A stretch of 64,000 nucleotides of DNA from Ilyomonas sp963847085 (GTDB lineage Bacteria > Bacteroidota > Bacteroidia > Chitinophagales > Chitinophagaceae). Of this stretch, positions 46,923 through 55,766 are shown one piece after another. The position numbers were made by a program, and so were the translations under genes. Where the stretch lies: positions 496,001-560,000 of the forward strand of contig CAWJYO010000009.1 in assembly GCA_963847085.1 (NCBI GenBank). The letters are read 5' to 3'. The notes beneath the pieces were generated by a model. It saw nothing but the letters and a program-made list of their open reading frames with translations. It ran no database searches and had not been told where the DNA came from. Numbering within the stretch: position 1 is the first letter of the stretch; every line of letters starts with the position of its first letter.

Positions 46923-48188
46923 ATGAAAACGTTGAAGACAAGTTTGTTCCTTCTACTATGCTTTGCCAATACCTATGCGCAATCTTCTTTGGGCAAACAA
47001 GTGAATGATGCAAAGTTTCAAATCGTAAAAAAAACTGCCGAATTTTTAAGTACGGATAAAGCAACATTTGGTAATAAGGCGAAAAGTTCATGCGATAAAT
47101 GTAGCAGCTATGAGGATGTAAAAAAGTATGCAGTTGACAACAGTTTAATTAATGTCAATACGTTGGTTAATGAGCTTCAGAATACAACGGTTGACACAGC
47201 TTCAAATGAATGGGAAAAAAGTCTGACAACTTTTAAAGATAATGTTGTAAGTAAAATTACAACTGGCAACGAAAAGAAAATTGCCCGCATACATTTACCA
47301 GGCTATAAAAGCTACGTGAACAGCTTAAACGAAATTATCAACAAGATAAAAACAGCCGAAACCAAACCGTCAGCTTCAACATCTGGTGACGAAAATCCTG
47401 CCTCTCAAAAGCCAGATTTAAAAGCTGCAAAAGCGAGCGATACAATAACGAAAGCGAATGCTCCGCAGCAGATTGCGCCCGATGAAGAAACTGTTCCTCA
47501 ATCTTCTTTGCCTGGTAAAATTATGCAGTGGTTGCCCTATATCATTGCCGGTATATTACTGCTCCTTTTGCTTACGCTATGGCGTTCCGGCAACGAGAAC
47601 AACAAAAAGATAACAGCACTTGAACAAGAAAAAAAAGATACAGGCAGAGAACTATTTAATCTCAAAAATACCAACGCTGATTTATTGGATACTATAAAAA
47701 TACTTGAAGAAGATGTAAAAAATAAAGAGATTGATTTGCAGGCAACAGAAGCGAGGTTGCGCAATGCAGAAAGCAACAAAAATAATGCAGCACAAAGCAA
47801 TGCGCCAGAGCAACCGACGACAGAAAAGCCGGCTGGTAAAATTACCGTGCAAAAGCCGAAGCCTGTGATTGCTAACATTAAATATGCAAGGTATGCAGAT
47901 ATGGGTGATGGCTTTTCCAACGCAGAGTTGCTTGACAAAGCGGATGGTGAAACCATATTTGAACTTACGTTGATGCCCAACACCAATACAGGCGAATTTA
48001 AAGTTGCCAACCATGGGGCTGCACAGCATTATGCACTGTCGAATGTGCAATACTTTTTAGGTAAAACCTGCCAGTATGCTTCGTTTCCATCCGAAGATGC
48101 TACCATTCAAACCGACACGCCAGGCACCCTCAAGCTTACAGGCAGCAAATGGACGATTGTTAGTCCGGCTAAAATCAGTTTTAGTTAA
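46923..48188 (+). CDS. operon gene E: exported coiled-coil protein with one central membrane helix
   Basis: This 421-residue protein has a signal peptide (LKTSLFLLLCFANTYAQ) and a helical periplasmic domain with two Cys (SSCDKCSSYEDV). A Ser/Pro/Ala-rich linker, a membrane helix (WLPYIIAGILLLLLLTLW, about residues 201-218), a long coiled coil (TALEQEKKDTGRELFNLKN) and a C-terminal beta domain (ELTLMPNTNTGEF, AAQHYALSNVQYF) follow. The helix would place the coiled coil and C-terminal domain in the cytoplasm, next to genes C and D. A bridge across the inner membrane is an attractive inference. No family recognised. Confidence 0.65.
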   Translation: MKTLKTSLFLLLCFANTYAQSSLGKQVNDAKFQIVKKTAEFLSTDKATFGNKAKSSCDKCSSYEDVKKYAVDNSLINVNTLVNELQNTTVDTASNEWEKSLTTFKDNVVSKITTGNEKKIARIHLPGYKSYVNSLNEIINKIKTAETKPSASTSGDENPASQKPDLKAAKASDTITKANAPQQIAPDEETVPQSSLPGKIMQWLPYIIAGILLLLLLTLWRSGNENNKKITALEQEKKDTGRELFNLKNTNADLLDTIKILEEDVKNKEIDLQATEARLRNAESNKNNAAQSNAPEQPTTEKPAGKITVQKPKPVIANIKYARYADMGDGFSNAELLDKADGETIFELTLMPNTNTGEFKVANHGAAQHYALSNVQYFLGKTCQYASFPSEDATIQTDTPGTLKLTGSKWTIVSPAKISFS

Positions 48189-48209
48189 GCCATAATCAAT
48201 AAACCTGTC

Positions 48210-49907
48210 ATGACATCATCCGAATATTTAGACGATCAGATAAAAGATAAAATTCTCGAAAATGGCGGTGATATTAACATTACCGATTATCCGTATCTCA
48301 TCAAAGCAGCCGAAGCATTGGGCTTAAGCCAAACCGATTTGGCAAGGCGAATCGGTAAAGTGTTCGATACCATTGACTGGCTGCCGTATCGCCGTATTGA
48401 TAAGTTGTTAGAACCTTTCCTGGAAAAAGGGATTATGCTGGAAAAAGAAGCGAACGAAATCATTCAATCTTTTGAAAACGATTTAACCCGCCCAGAGGTA
48501 ATTAACTATATTGTGGTTACCATCAAAAGACGTGATTTCCGTCCGCGTGAAAAAAATTCGTTCGAGGCTGATTCGTTTAAAAATATATGGGCAACAGAGG
48601 AAGGGTATAAAAAATATTTGCGGGATTTAATAGTGGTAGAATGGTTGGATGAAAAAGCGAATTCGCTCGCCGATATGGGTAGCATTATGTATCATAAGCC
48701 GGAAGATGCAAAATACTTTTTACGCAACACAAACTATCTTGTTCCCAACGTAACTATGCTTACAAAAAGCCCTTCCAAAGCTGATGAATTTTCAAAGATC
48801 ATAGAAGGCGAACCGAACCCCGATAAGCGTTACCTGAAAGTGATGTATCGACTGAACCGCGAATTGCCTTTCCGTTTAGCGGGCAATGATTATACAGACA
48901 TCCGTTCTTTGTTTGATAAAACGGCAACCGACTATGCGTCGTTTACATCTGTTTCAGAACGATATGGCGAGGGGCTTATTCATATTTGGCTGAACGAAAC
49001 CGATCCTATCAACAGTGATAAATTAACAAGAGACTACGATTATAATAGTTACCTGAAATTCCTGTATAAAGTAAATAATCAACATCCGTTTTATATCCTT
49101 GGAAAACGGTTCGCTACACCTGAACAATTAGCGCAGGCAGCCACAACAGAAGCTCCTTTGTGGACTCAAATAGCAGAATCTGTTGCAAACGCCCAGCTGC
49201 AACTCTGGCTGGCAGGCCTTGGCAGGCAAGACCAAGTTTCCTTGCTCACAGAAAAAATAAAGGTAATTCAGTCTGCTTTCTTTTATACAGAAGAAGAGAA
49301 GGGATTGGCAACCACCCAGGCGTTTATCCAGATTGTGGACAATACCATTCAGAATCCTCATATTGCAACCCATCCTGCTCAGATACAATTACTATCCATC
49401 GAAGGCAGCAAAACGCTAACGGTTATTCTGCAGATACAGCTTCAAAACGCCGGATTTACAAAAGCGCATGTTTTTCTTGATAAGCAGCCAGACGGCATTA
49501 GCTTTAGTGATAACAGCTTTGTATTCTGGAGTCAGGGAGGCTTCATCACGCATACACTTTATATCACTTTAGAGGCTTTACAACTGGTGAAAGACAAAGT
49601 GTACGATATGAAAATTTTGATAGAAACAGAATTTGAAAACTTATCAGTTCCTTTTCAGATAAAAGTGATTTTTCCAAAAAAAGCTTACCTGTTGCAGGTA
49701 TTGAAGTATGCGTTGTTTGGATTCTTGTTTTTTGCAATAATCAGATACTTCATCGGTGTGATAACAGGAAACAATTCGTGGTTTTTATCGGCTTTAGATA
49801 ACTTCAGTTATCGCAATAATTACTTCGCTTATTTTATTGGTTTGGTACTTTTGTTAAGTGGCATGATCGGGTCTGTCTTTTTAATCAGAAAAATTGAAAA
49901 GATATGA
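48210..49907 (+). CDS. operon gene F: duplicated-module protein with two C-terminal membrane helices
   Basis: This 565-residue protein starts with a helical region (LIKAAEALGLSQTDLARRIGKVF). It has two similar modules at about 206-266 and 279-340 (YLKVMYRLNRELPFRLAG and YLKFLYKVNNQHPFYILG, each ending in a W-L pair). A beta-rich domain follows (HPAQIQLLSIEGSKTLTVIL onward), then two membrane helices (YALFGFLFFAIIRYFIGVI and YFIGLVLLLSGMIGSVFLI). The large N-terminal part probably lies in the cytoplasm. It overlaps gene G by 4 bases (ATGA), a translational-coupling arrangement. No family is recognised. Confidence 0.65.
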   Translation: MTSSEYLDDQIKDKILENGGDINITDYPYLIKAAEALGLSQTDLARRIGKVFDTIDWLPYRRIDKLLEPFLEKGIMLEKEANEIIQSFENDLTRPEVINYIVVTIKRRDFRPREKNSFEADSFKNIWATEEGYKKYLRDLIVVEWLDEKANSLADMGSIMYHKPEDAKYFLRNTNYLVPNVTMLTKSPSKADEFSKIIEGEPNPDKRYLKVMYRLNRELPFRLAGNDYTDIRSLFDKTATDYASFTSVSERYGEGLIHIWLNETDPINSDKLTRDYDYNSYLKFLYKVNNQHPFYILGKRFATPEQLAQAATTEAPLWTQIAESVANAQLQLWLAGLGRQDQVSLLTEKIKVIQSAFFYTEEEKGLATTQAFIQIVDNTIQNPHIATHPAQIQLLSIEGSKTLTVILQIQLQNAGFTKAHVFLDKQPDGISFSDNSFVFWSQGGFITHTLYITLEALQLVKDKVYDMKILIETEFENLSVPFQIKVIFPKKAYLLQVLKYALFGFLFFAIIRYFIGVITGNNSWFLSALDNFSYRNNYFAYFIGLVLLLSGMIGSVFLIRKIEKI

Positions 49908-50977
49908 GAAAAATCATTGTAGCTATTGTGCTTATTGTAATAGCCGCTTCACTAAAAGATTCGTTCCGTTATTCCGAATTTGTAATCGTTTTGGACTTGT
50001 TTTTTATTGGTGCAATTATTTATTTAATTGCAGCCTTGATTGGTTTTGTTAGAAAAGGTACCGGCAATTATTCACAAAAATTAAAAGGCAATTTGATAAA
50101 TACAAACATAGCTCAACCTGCAAAAAATAATATTCCCGCACAACAGCTGGTAAATAACAAAAGCTTGTTTAGAAAATATTGGCTCCAGTTTTTTCTTATC
50201 ATAATTGTCATTGTTTTCTTCGCTAAAGAATGGTTGGGAAAAGTAAGTTATGAAGGGCTTTTTTTTATAGATAACCTGGTAAAGTTTTCTGTTTCTTTTC
50301 CGCCCATTCTTGCGTGGGGATTGCTGGGCTTGTTGTTCGGCGTTATCTATGGCAGCTTTACAGCCTGGAAAAAATACAAGCTTACCGCCATCATAAACGT
50401 AATACCCATTGGTATTTTTGTCCTTTGCATTACTATCTTGTTTTTAGTTAATAAACCGCTCAGTTCTCGGCCTGATATAGCTGTTCATAAAATGCAAACG
50501 ATGTATGCTTATCAATTAGCAAGGATAGAAAACAGTGATGAGAGCTTTGATAAAAACATAGTGTATAAAACGGAGTCTTTAATAGATGATAACAACAGCA
50601 CTGCCTGGATAACCGATATATCAAAAGCAGACGCCAACAAAGAAGTTGTTTTTACTTTTAACGGTATAGAAAACTATGCAGACAAAAACCTGCAGTGCAT
50701 TGGTTTCAGAATTAAAAACGGTTACGATAAATCGCCCCAGCTTTGGGCGAATTTTGCACGGGTGAAAGAATGTTTGATTGCTTACAATGGAACTTTTATT
50801 TCCGGGGTTACTGTTTCTGATAACAGCGATTATCAGGACATCAAAATAACGCCAATATCAATCAATGTGAATGATAAATTCAGTATTAAAATCAATTCTG
50901 TTTATCCCGGAAAAAAGTATGCAAACCGGGTTGCCATAACAGAACTGATTCCGATTGTTCAATATGAAAACTTCTGA
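49904..50977 (+). CDS. operon gene G: multi-pass membrane protein with discoidin-like (NADase-type glycan-binding) domain
   Basis: This 357-residue protein has about five membrane helices in its first 190 residues (VAIVLIVIAASL, FFIGAIIYLIAALIGFV, FFLIIIVIVFFA, ILAWGLLGLLFGVIYG, VIPIGIFVLCITILFLV). A C-terminal beta-sandwich follows from about residue 205. Its pattern (LIDDNNSTAWI, then CIGFRIKNGYDKSPQLW, then RVKECLIAYNG) matches the discoidin-like domain annotated as NADase-type glycan-binding in other bacteria. In that family it sits beside NADases or in envelope proteins; its ligand here is unknown. Last gene of the operon, 99 bases before the Nif3-like gene. Confidence 0.7.
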   Translation: MRKIIVAIVLIVIAASLKDSFRYSEFVIVLDLFFIGAIIYLIAALIGFVRKGTGNYSQKLKGNLINTNIAQPAKNNIPAQQLVNNKSLFRKYWLQFFLIIIVIVFFAKEWLGKVSYEGLFFIDNLVKFSVSFPPILAWGLLGLLFGVIYGSFTAWKKYKLTAIINVIPIGIFVLCITILFLVNKPLSSRPDIAVHKMQTMYAYQLARIENSDESFDKNIVYKTESLIDDNNSTAWITDISKADANKEVVFTFNGIENYADKNLQCIGFRIKNGYDKSPQLWANFARVKECLIAYNGTFISGVTVSDNSDYQDIKITPISINVNDKFSIKINSVYPGKKYANRVAITELIPIVQYENF

Positions 50978-51076
50978 CCGGGGATAGGAATTTTTGTATA
51001 TTATAAATACAATTCAGTAAATAAAAATTCAGATTAGTTCATTCAACGAATGATGAAGACGTATTTTTAATCGTTT

Positions 51077-52183
51077 ATGTACATCACTGAAGTCATTCAA
51101 ACACTCGAAAGCTATGCGCCTTTGTCTTATCAGGAAAGTTATGATAATGCGGGCTTGCTAACCGGCAATCCGGCGTGGCAATGCACCGGCATCATTTGTA
51201 CGCTGGATGCAACAGAAGCTGTGGTGAATGAAGCAATTGCAAAAAGCTGCAACTTAATTGTTGCTCATCATCCTATTATTTTCGGCGGCTTAAAAAAATT
51301 GACCGGAAAAAATTATGTAGAGCGAACAGTTATCGATGCTATTAAAAATGATATTGCCATTTATGCCATTCACACCAATTTAGATAATGTGCACAATGGC
51401 GTAAGCCAGCGCATGGCAGAGCAACTGGGTTTGCAACATTGCAAAGTGTTAGAGCCTAAAATGGGCTTGCTAAAAAAGCTATACACTTATGTTCCGGTTG
51501 AAGATGCAGAAAAGGTAAAGACCGCTTTGTTTGCTGCCGGTGCAGGAAACATTGGCAACTACAGCGAGTGCAGTTTTAACAGCGAAGGCCTGGGTACTTA
51601 TAAACCATCTGAAAATACGAACCCATACATCGGTGAAAAGGGAAAACGTGCCGAAACAAAAGAGATAAAATTGGAAGTGATTTTTGAAACTTATCGTCAA
51701 CAGCAAATTATAAAAGCATTGCTGCAGTCGCATCCTTATGAAGAAGTGGCGTATGATATTGTTTCGCTCGATAACGCTTATCAAAACGTTGGCAGCGGCA
51801 TTATGGGTGAACTCGAAACAGAATTAAGTGAAGAAGCTTTCCTGCAACATCTTGCGCAAACCTTTCAGTTGCGGGTTATCAAACACACAAAATTGTTCAA
51901 TCGAAACGTTAAAAAAATTGCGCTTTGCGGCGGCTCAGGTTTGTTTTTGCTCAAAAAAGCCATTGCTCAAAAAGCCGATGTTTACATTACTTCCGATATA
52001 AAATACCACGAGTTTTTCGATGCCGATAATCAAATTATTTTAATGGACATTGGCCATTGGGAAAGCGAGCAGTTTACCATTGATTTGTTATACGATGTTT
52101 TACGGTCGAAATTTCGTAACTTTGCCGTCCTTAAAACCGGAACGAAAACAAATCCGGTGGAGTATTTTGTGAATGGTGAGTAG
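51077..52183 (+). CDS. Nif3-like dinuclear metal center protein
   Basis: This 368-residue protein is of the YqfO type, with a Nif3 N-terminal half, an inserted PII-like domain and a C-terminal Nif3 half. The metal-binding motifs are LIVAHHPIIFGG and AIHTNLDNV near the start and GHWESEQF near the end. The insert (KLYTYVPVEDAEKVKTALF) resembles the CutA/PII fold. The family is often linked to GTP cyclohydrolase I type 2 by annotation, but its true role is unresolved. It precedes the zinc-ribbon gene, a frequent pairing in Bacteroidota. Confidence 0.9.
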   Translation: MYITEVIQTLESYAPLSYQESYDNAGLLTGNPAWQCTGIICTLDATEAVVNEAIAKSCNLIVAHHPIIFGGLKKLTGKNYVERTVIDAIKNDIAIYAIHTNLDNVHNGVSQRMAEQLGLQHCKVLEPKMGLLKKLYTYVPVEDAEKVKTALFAAGAGNIGNYSECSFNSEGLGTYKPSENTNPYIGEKGKRAETKEIKLEVIFETYRQQQIIKALLQSHPYEEVAYDIVSLDNAYQNVGSGIMGELETELSEEAFLQHLAQTFQLRVIKHTKLFNRNVKKIALCGGSGLFLLKKAIAQKADVYITSDIKYHEFFDADNQIILMDIGHWESEQFTIDLLYDVLRSKFRNFAVLKTGTKTNPVEYFVNGE

Positions 52184-52250
52184 TGAGTGCTGAGTAATGA
52201 TTTTTTACTTACAAATCACAGATCACAAATCTAAAATCATAATTTAAAAT

Positions 52251-53006
52251 ATGCCCGCAGTTAAAGAATTTTCAGTGGAAGAAAAATTAGCTTCCTTAAT
52301 CAAATTGCAAAAAATTGATTCGAAATTAGACCAAATACAAATATTAAGAGGCGAGCTTCCGATGGAAGTAAGCGACCTGGAAGATGAGATACAAGGCTTA
52401 ACCAGCCGTAAAAACCGCATTGAAGAAGAGATCAATGGTATCAACGATTTCATCGAGCAAAAAAGAAGCGCTATAAAAGAAGCGGCTGAACTGGTAAAGA
52501 AATACGAAAAGCAAAGCGAAGCAGTAAAAAACAACCGTGAGTTTGAAGCCATCAATAAAGAAATTGAGATGCAGCAACTGGAAGGCAAACTGGCTGAAAA
52601 ACACATTCGCGATGCCAATGAAGAACTGACAGAAAAAGCTCGTCAGTTAGAAAACGCTAACAAGCAAATTGATAACAAAGAAACGTTGCTGAATAACAAA
52701 AAAAGCGACCTCGAAAAGATCATTGCTGAAACCGAAAAAGAAGAAGCCCACTTCAACGAACTGGCACAGCAAGCGCGCAAAGGCATGGATGAAAGATTGC
52801 TGTATTCGTACGACCGCATCCGCAAAAGCTATCGCAATGGATTGGCTGTTGTGCCGGTTGATCGCGATGCCTGTGGAGGTTGCTACAACGCTATTCCGCC
52901 GCAAAAACAAAGCGAAATCAAACAGCGCAAAAAAGTAATGGTTTGCGAGAACTGCGGTCGCATTCTGGTAGATGATGATTTAAATAATGCGTTAGAAGTT
53001 GCATAA
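52251..53006 (+). CDS. C4-type zinc-ribbon coiled-coil protein (COG1579-like)
   Basis: This 251-residue protein is a long coiled coil over residues about 5-190 (EKLASLIKLQKIDSKLDQIQ at the start, many Glu/Lys heptads). A C-terminal zinc ribbon follows with CGGC near residue 206 and the pair VCENCGRIL near 234. Relatives are annotated as C4-type zinc-ribbon proteins that may bind RNA or ribosomes; function is unproven. It follows the Nif3-like gene by 67 bases and has its own terminator. Confidence 0.88.
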   Translation: MPAVKEFSVEEKLASLIKLQKIDSKLDQIQILRGELPMEVSDLEDEIQGLTSRKNRIEEEINGINDFIEQKRSAIKEAAELVKKYEKQSEAVKNNREFEAINKEIEMQQLEGKLAEKHIRDANEELTEKARQLENANKQIDNKETLLNNKKSDLEKIIAETEKEEAHFNELAQQARKGMDERLLYSYDRIRKSYRNGLAVVPVDRDACGGCYNAIPPQKQSEIKQRKKVMVCENCGRILVDDDLNNALEVA

Positions 53007-53030
53007 TAAAAATTTATTAAAAGGAACGAA

Positions 53031-53052
53031 AAAGGGTGCAATTGCACCCTTT
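53031..53052 (+). terminator. rho-independent terminator after the zinc-ribbon gene
   Basis: AAAGGGTGCAA and TTGCACCCTTT form a perfect 11-base-pair palindrome followed by GTTTTT, 25 bases after the stop. Confidence 0.8.
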
Positions 53053-53074
53053 GTTTTTAATAAGAAATGAGGTA

Positions 53075-54562
53075 ATGAAACATGCCCTTTTTGTTCTTGT
53101 ACTCTTGTTGATTTCCCTTTTTGGTTTTGCACAAAAAGTGTATGATTTTACGCCCGTTTGCAAAGAGGCTTATCAAAACATTACCAGCCTCAAACTAAGC
53201 ACCGGCGAGCGTTTGCTAGGGGAAGCCAGAAAGCAAAACAGCAACAATCTCATTCCCGATTTGCTGCAGAGTTATATTGATTTCTTCATTGTTTTTTTTA
53301 ATGAAGATCCTGCCGAATATAAAGCGAAAAAAGAAGCCATTGAAAATCGAATTGATGACTTAAAAGATGGCGATGAAAGCTCGCCTTATTACAATTACTG
53401 TTTGGGTGTGGCTTACCTGCACAAGGCGATGATTGCTATTAAATTCAATGAGCGGTTCACAGCTCTCTTTGCGTTTAAAAAAGCATTTTCTTACATCAAA
53501 GACAACCGGAAACAATACCCCAATTTTTTACCCGATAACATGGTGTATGCGCCAATGCAGGTGCTTGCCGGTTTGATACCCAACAGCTATAAAGGCATTG
53601 CAGCGTTTTTGGGAATCAAAGGCTCGGTAAACGGCGGAATGCAGATGTTGCGCAATTTTGTGAACAGCAACGATTCATCAGCACAGTTCTTTTTTAATGA
53701 AGCCGCTTTTTATTATTGCTATCTCCTTTTTTACATTCAAAACAAACCTGAAGAAGCCTTTGCTTTTATCAAACAAAAAAAGTTAGATGTCGTAAACAAT
53801 CATTTGTTTGCTTACATGACGGCAAATCTTGCCTTGAATAATAAGCAGGCAGAATGGGCAAAGAGCATCATTCTCGCACGCAATCCTTCGCCTGATTATA
53901 TAGCCATTCCGATGTGGAATTATGAGATGGCTTTTATTAAAATGGATCATTTGGAACTGGCAGAAGCGGCGGCTGATTTTGAGCTATTTCTTCGCACATT
54001 CAAAGGAAGCTTTTATGTGAAAGATGCATATCAAAAATTGAGCTGGTGTTATTACCTGCAGGGCAATTTGCCGGCTGCCAGGAAAGCCGTGCAATTGTTA
54101 TTACAACGCGGCAACACCGTTTCTGATGCTGATAAACAGGCACAACGGGAAGCGAAAACCGGTGTGTTTCCAAACGCATTGTTGTTAAAAGCAAGATTAT
54201 TAAATGATGGCGGTTATAACAAAGAAGCACTGGCAATATTGATAGGAAAAACAACCAATGATTTCGCGAAGCCGGAAGAAAAATTAGAGTTCAACTATCG
54301 CGTGGCACGTATTTATGATGATATGGGAAGAGATGATGAAGCCATTGCTGCCTACCGTGCTGCCATTGCCTTAGGAAGAAACAGTACCGAGTATTTTGCT
54401 TCGCGTGCGGCATTGCAGATTGGCGGTATTTACGAACGCAGAGACAATAAGGAAGAAGCTATCAAATATTATCAGGAATGTATTGATATGGACGATCATG
54501 ATTATAAAGATTCTATTGATCAAAAAGCAAAAGCCGGCATTGCAAGATGCAAGGGAGAATAA
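53075..54562 (+). CDS. secreted TPR protein
   Basis: The start at 53075 gives a signal peptide (MKHALFVLVLLLISLFGFAQ) and 495 residues. Several TPR-like helix pairs are visible, clearest in the C-terminus (YRVARIYDDMGRDDEAIAAY, then YYQECIDM). The middle (SYKGIAAFLGIKGSVNGGMQML) recalls Bacteroidota 'tetratricopeptide repeat' periplasmic proteins. It probably scaffolds an envelope complex. Partner unknown, with no obvious operon mates. Confidence 0.8.
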   Translation: MKHALFVLVLLLISLFGFAQKVYDFTPVCKEAYQNITSLKLSTGERLLGEARKQNSNNLIPDLLQSYIDFFIVFFNEDPAEYKAKKEAIENRIDDLKDGDESSPYYNYCLGVAYLHKAMIAIKFNERFTALFAFKKAFSYIKDNRKQYPNFLPDNMVYAPMQVLAGLIPNSYKGIAAFLGIKGSVNGGMQMLRNFVNSNDSSAQFFFNEAAFYYCYLLFYIQNKPEEAFAFIKQKKLDVVNNHLFAYMTANLALNNKQAEWAKSIILARNPSPDYIAIPMWNYEMAFIKMDHLELAEAAADFELFLRTFKGSFYVKDAYQKLSWCYYLQGNLPAARKAVQLLLQRGNTVSDADKQAQREAKTGVFPNALLLKARLLNDGGYNKEALAILIGKTTNDFAKPEEKLEFNYRVARIYDDMGRDDEAIAAYRAAIALGRNSTEYFASRAALQIGGIYERRDNKEEAIKYYQECIDMDDHDYKDSIDQKAKAGIARCKGE

Positions 54563-54571
54563 GCTGTGAGT

Positions 54572-54700
54572 TATTAGCTCAGCTACGAGCTTTTAGCTAC
54601 AGGCAATAAGCTACAAGGTGCGAATAGTAAAAAAGTGGCAAAAACAAAATTACTTAAAGCTCGTAGCTCATAGCTTGCCTCTTGAACCTTGCATCTTGCT
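54572..54700. repeat. AGCT-rich inverted repeat upstream of cysK
   Basis: AGCTCAGCTACGAGCTTTTA (about 54576-54595) pairs with AAAGCTCGTAGCTCATAGCTT (about 54656-54676). A CTTGAACC / GCATCTTGC tail follows, related to the repeats upstream of eno. Non-coding. Confidence 0.65.
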
Positions 54701-54733
54701 TCTTATCTTTAACCCGTTTTATTTTCACCATAT

Positions 54734-55645
54734 ATGAAAGCACAAAACATACTGGAACTCATTGGCAACACGCCGCATGTTCGCGTAAACAAACTGTTTC
54801 CTGCCAACATAGAAGTGTGGACAAAACTGGAACGCGCCAACCCTGGCGGCAGCATTAAAGATCGTATTGCACTGGCAATGGTAGAAGATGCCGAACACAG
54901 GGGTATACTGAAAAAAAACAGCACCATCATCGAGCCGACATCAGGCAACACGGGTATTGGTCTTGCGTTGGTAGCTGCGGTAAAAGGCTATCAACTGATA
55001 TTGGTAATGCCGGAAGGTATGAGTGTAGAACGGCGCAAACTGATGAGTGCTTATGGGGCTACCTTCGAATTGACGCCGCGGGAAAAAGGCATGAAAGGCG
55101 CGATAGAAAGAGCCAAAGAAATGGTGGCTTCAATGCCCGATGCATGGATGCCGCAACAGTTTGACAATCCTGCGAATGTGGAAATTCATGTAAAAACAAC
55201 AGCTGCAGAAATTTTGAAAGATTTTCCGGAAGGCTTTGATTATATGATTACCGGTGTGGGCACAGGTGGTCATATTACCGGTGTAGGAAGAGTTTTAAAG
55301 CAGCATTTTCCCCACATTAAAGTATTTGCTGTTGAGCCGGAACTATCACCCGTTATCAGTGGTGGCATAGCAGGGCCGCATCCCATTCAGGGTATCGGTG
55401 CGGGTTTCATTCCGCATAATTTAGATACATCCGTTTTGGATGGTGTCATTCAAATTAATAAAGAAGAGTCGTTCGATTATACCAAACGTGCTGCTAAGGA
55501 AGAAGGCGTTTTTGGCGGCATTTCAAGTGGCGCAACCCTGGCGGCACTCGCTAAAAAATTGCCCGACATTAAAGAAGGCAGCCGTGTGTTATTGTTCAAT
55601 TACGATACCGGCGAACGATATTTAAGTATTGAAGGATTGTATTAG
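54734..55645 (+). CDS. cysK: cysteine synthase (O-acetylserine sulfhydrylase)
   Basis: This PLP enzyme makes L-cysteine from O-acetylserine and sulfide. The 303-residue protein has IGNTPHVRV, the PLP-lysine motif NPGGSIKDR (Lys42), substrate loop PTSGNTGIGLAL, the phosphate-binding GVGTGGHITGVGR and a C-terminal FGGISSGATLAAL. Length is slightly short for CysK, and a CysM assignment is possible. It is flanked on both sides by similar AGCT-rich inverted repeats and appears monocistronic. Confidence 0.93.
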   Translation: MKAQNILELIGNTPHVRVNKLFPANIEVWTKLERANPGGSIKDRIALAMVEDAEHRGILKKNSTIIEPTSGNTGIGLALVAAVKGYQLILVMPEGMSVERRKLMSAYGATFELTPREKGMKGAIERAKEMVASMPDAWMPQQFDNPANVEIHVKTTAAEILKDFPEGFDYMITGVGTGGHITGVGRVLKQHFPHIKVFAVEPELSPVISGGIAGPHPIQGIGAGFIPHNLDTSVLDGVIQINKEESFDYTKRAAKEEGVFGGISSGATLAALAKKLPDIKEGSRVLLFNYDTGERYLSIEGLY

Positions 55646-55647
55646 GA

Positions 55648-55750
55648 AGCTGCGAGCTATGAGCTTCGAGCTTTTAGCCGTAAGCTGCAAGTGAAAAATA
55701 AAAGTATTTAAAAGCATATATCTCGAAGCTCAAGCTTATAGCTCGCAGCT
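55648..55750. repeat. AGCT-rich inverted repeat between cysK and trxB
   Basis: AGCTGCGAGCTATGAGCTTC (55648 onward) pairs with CTTATAGCTCGCAGCT (to 55750) through arms of nearly 30 bases with a spacer of about 45 bases. It is the same family as the element at 54572-54700 on the other side of cysK. Confidence 0.75.
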
Positions 55751-55766
55751 CAAATGTTTATAAATT

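Noticed and set aside
40012..50977. Type VI, contractile or other known secretion system
   Set aside because: No sheath, tube, baseplate, ClpV or VirB-type ATPase motif was found in any of the seven proteins.
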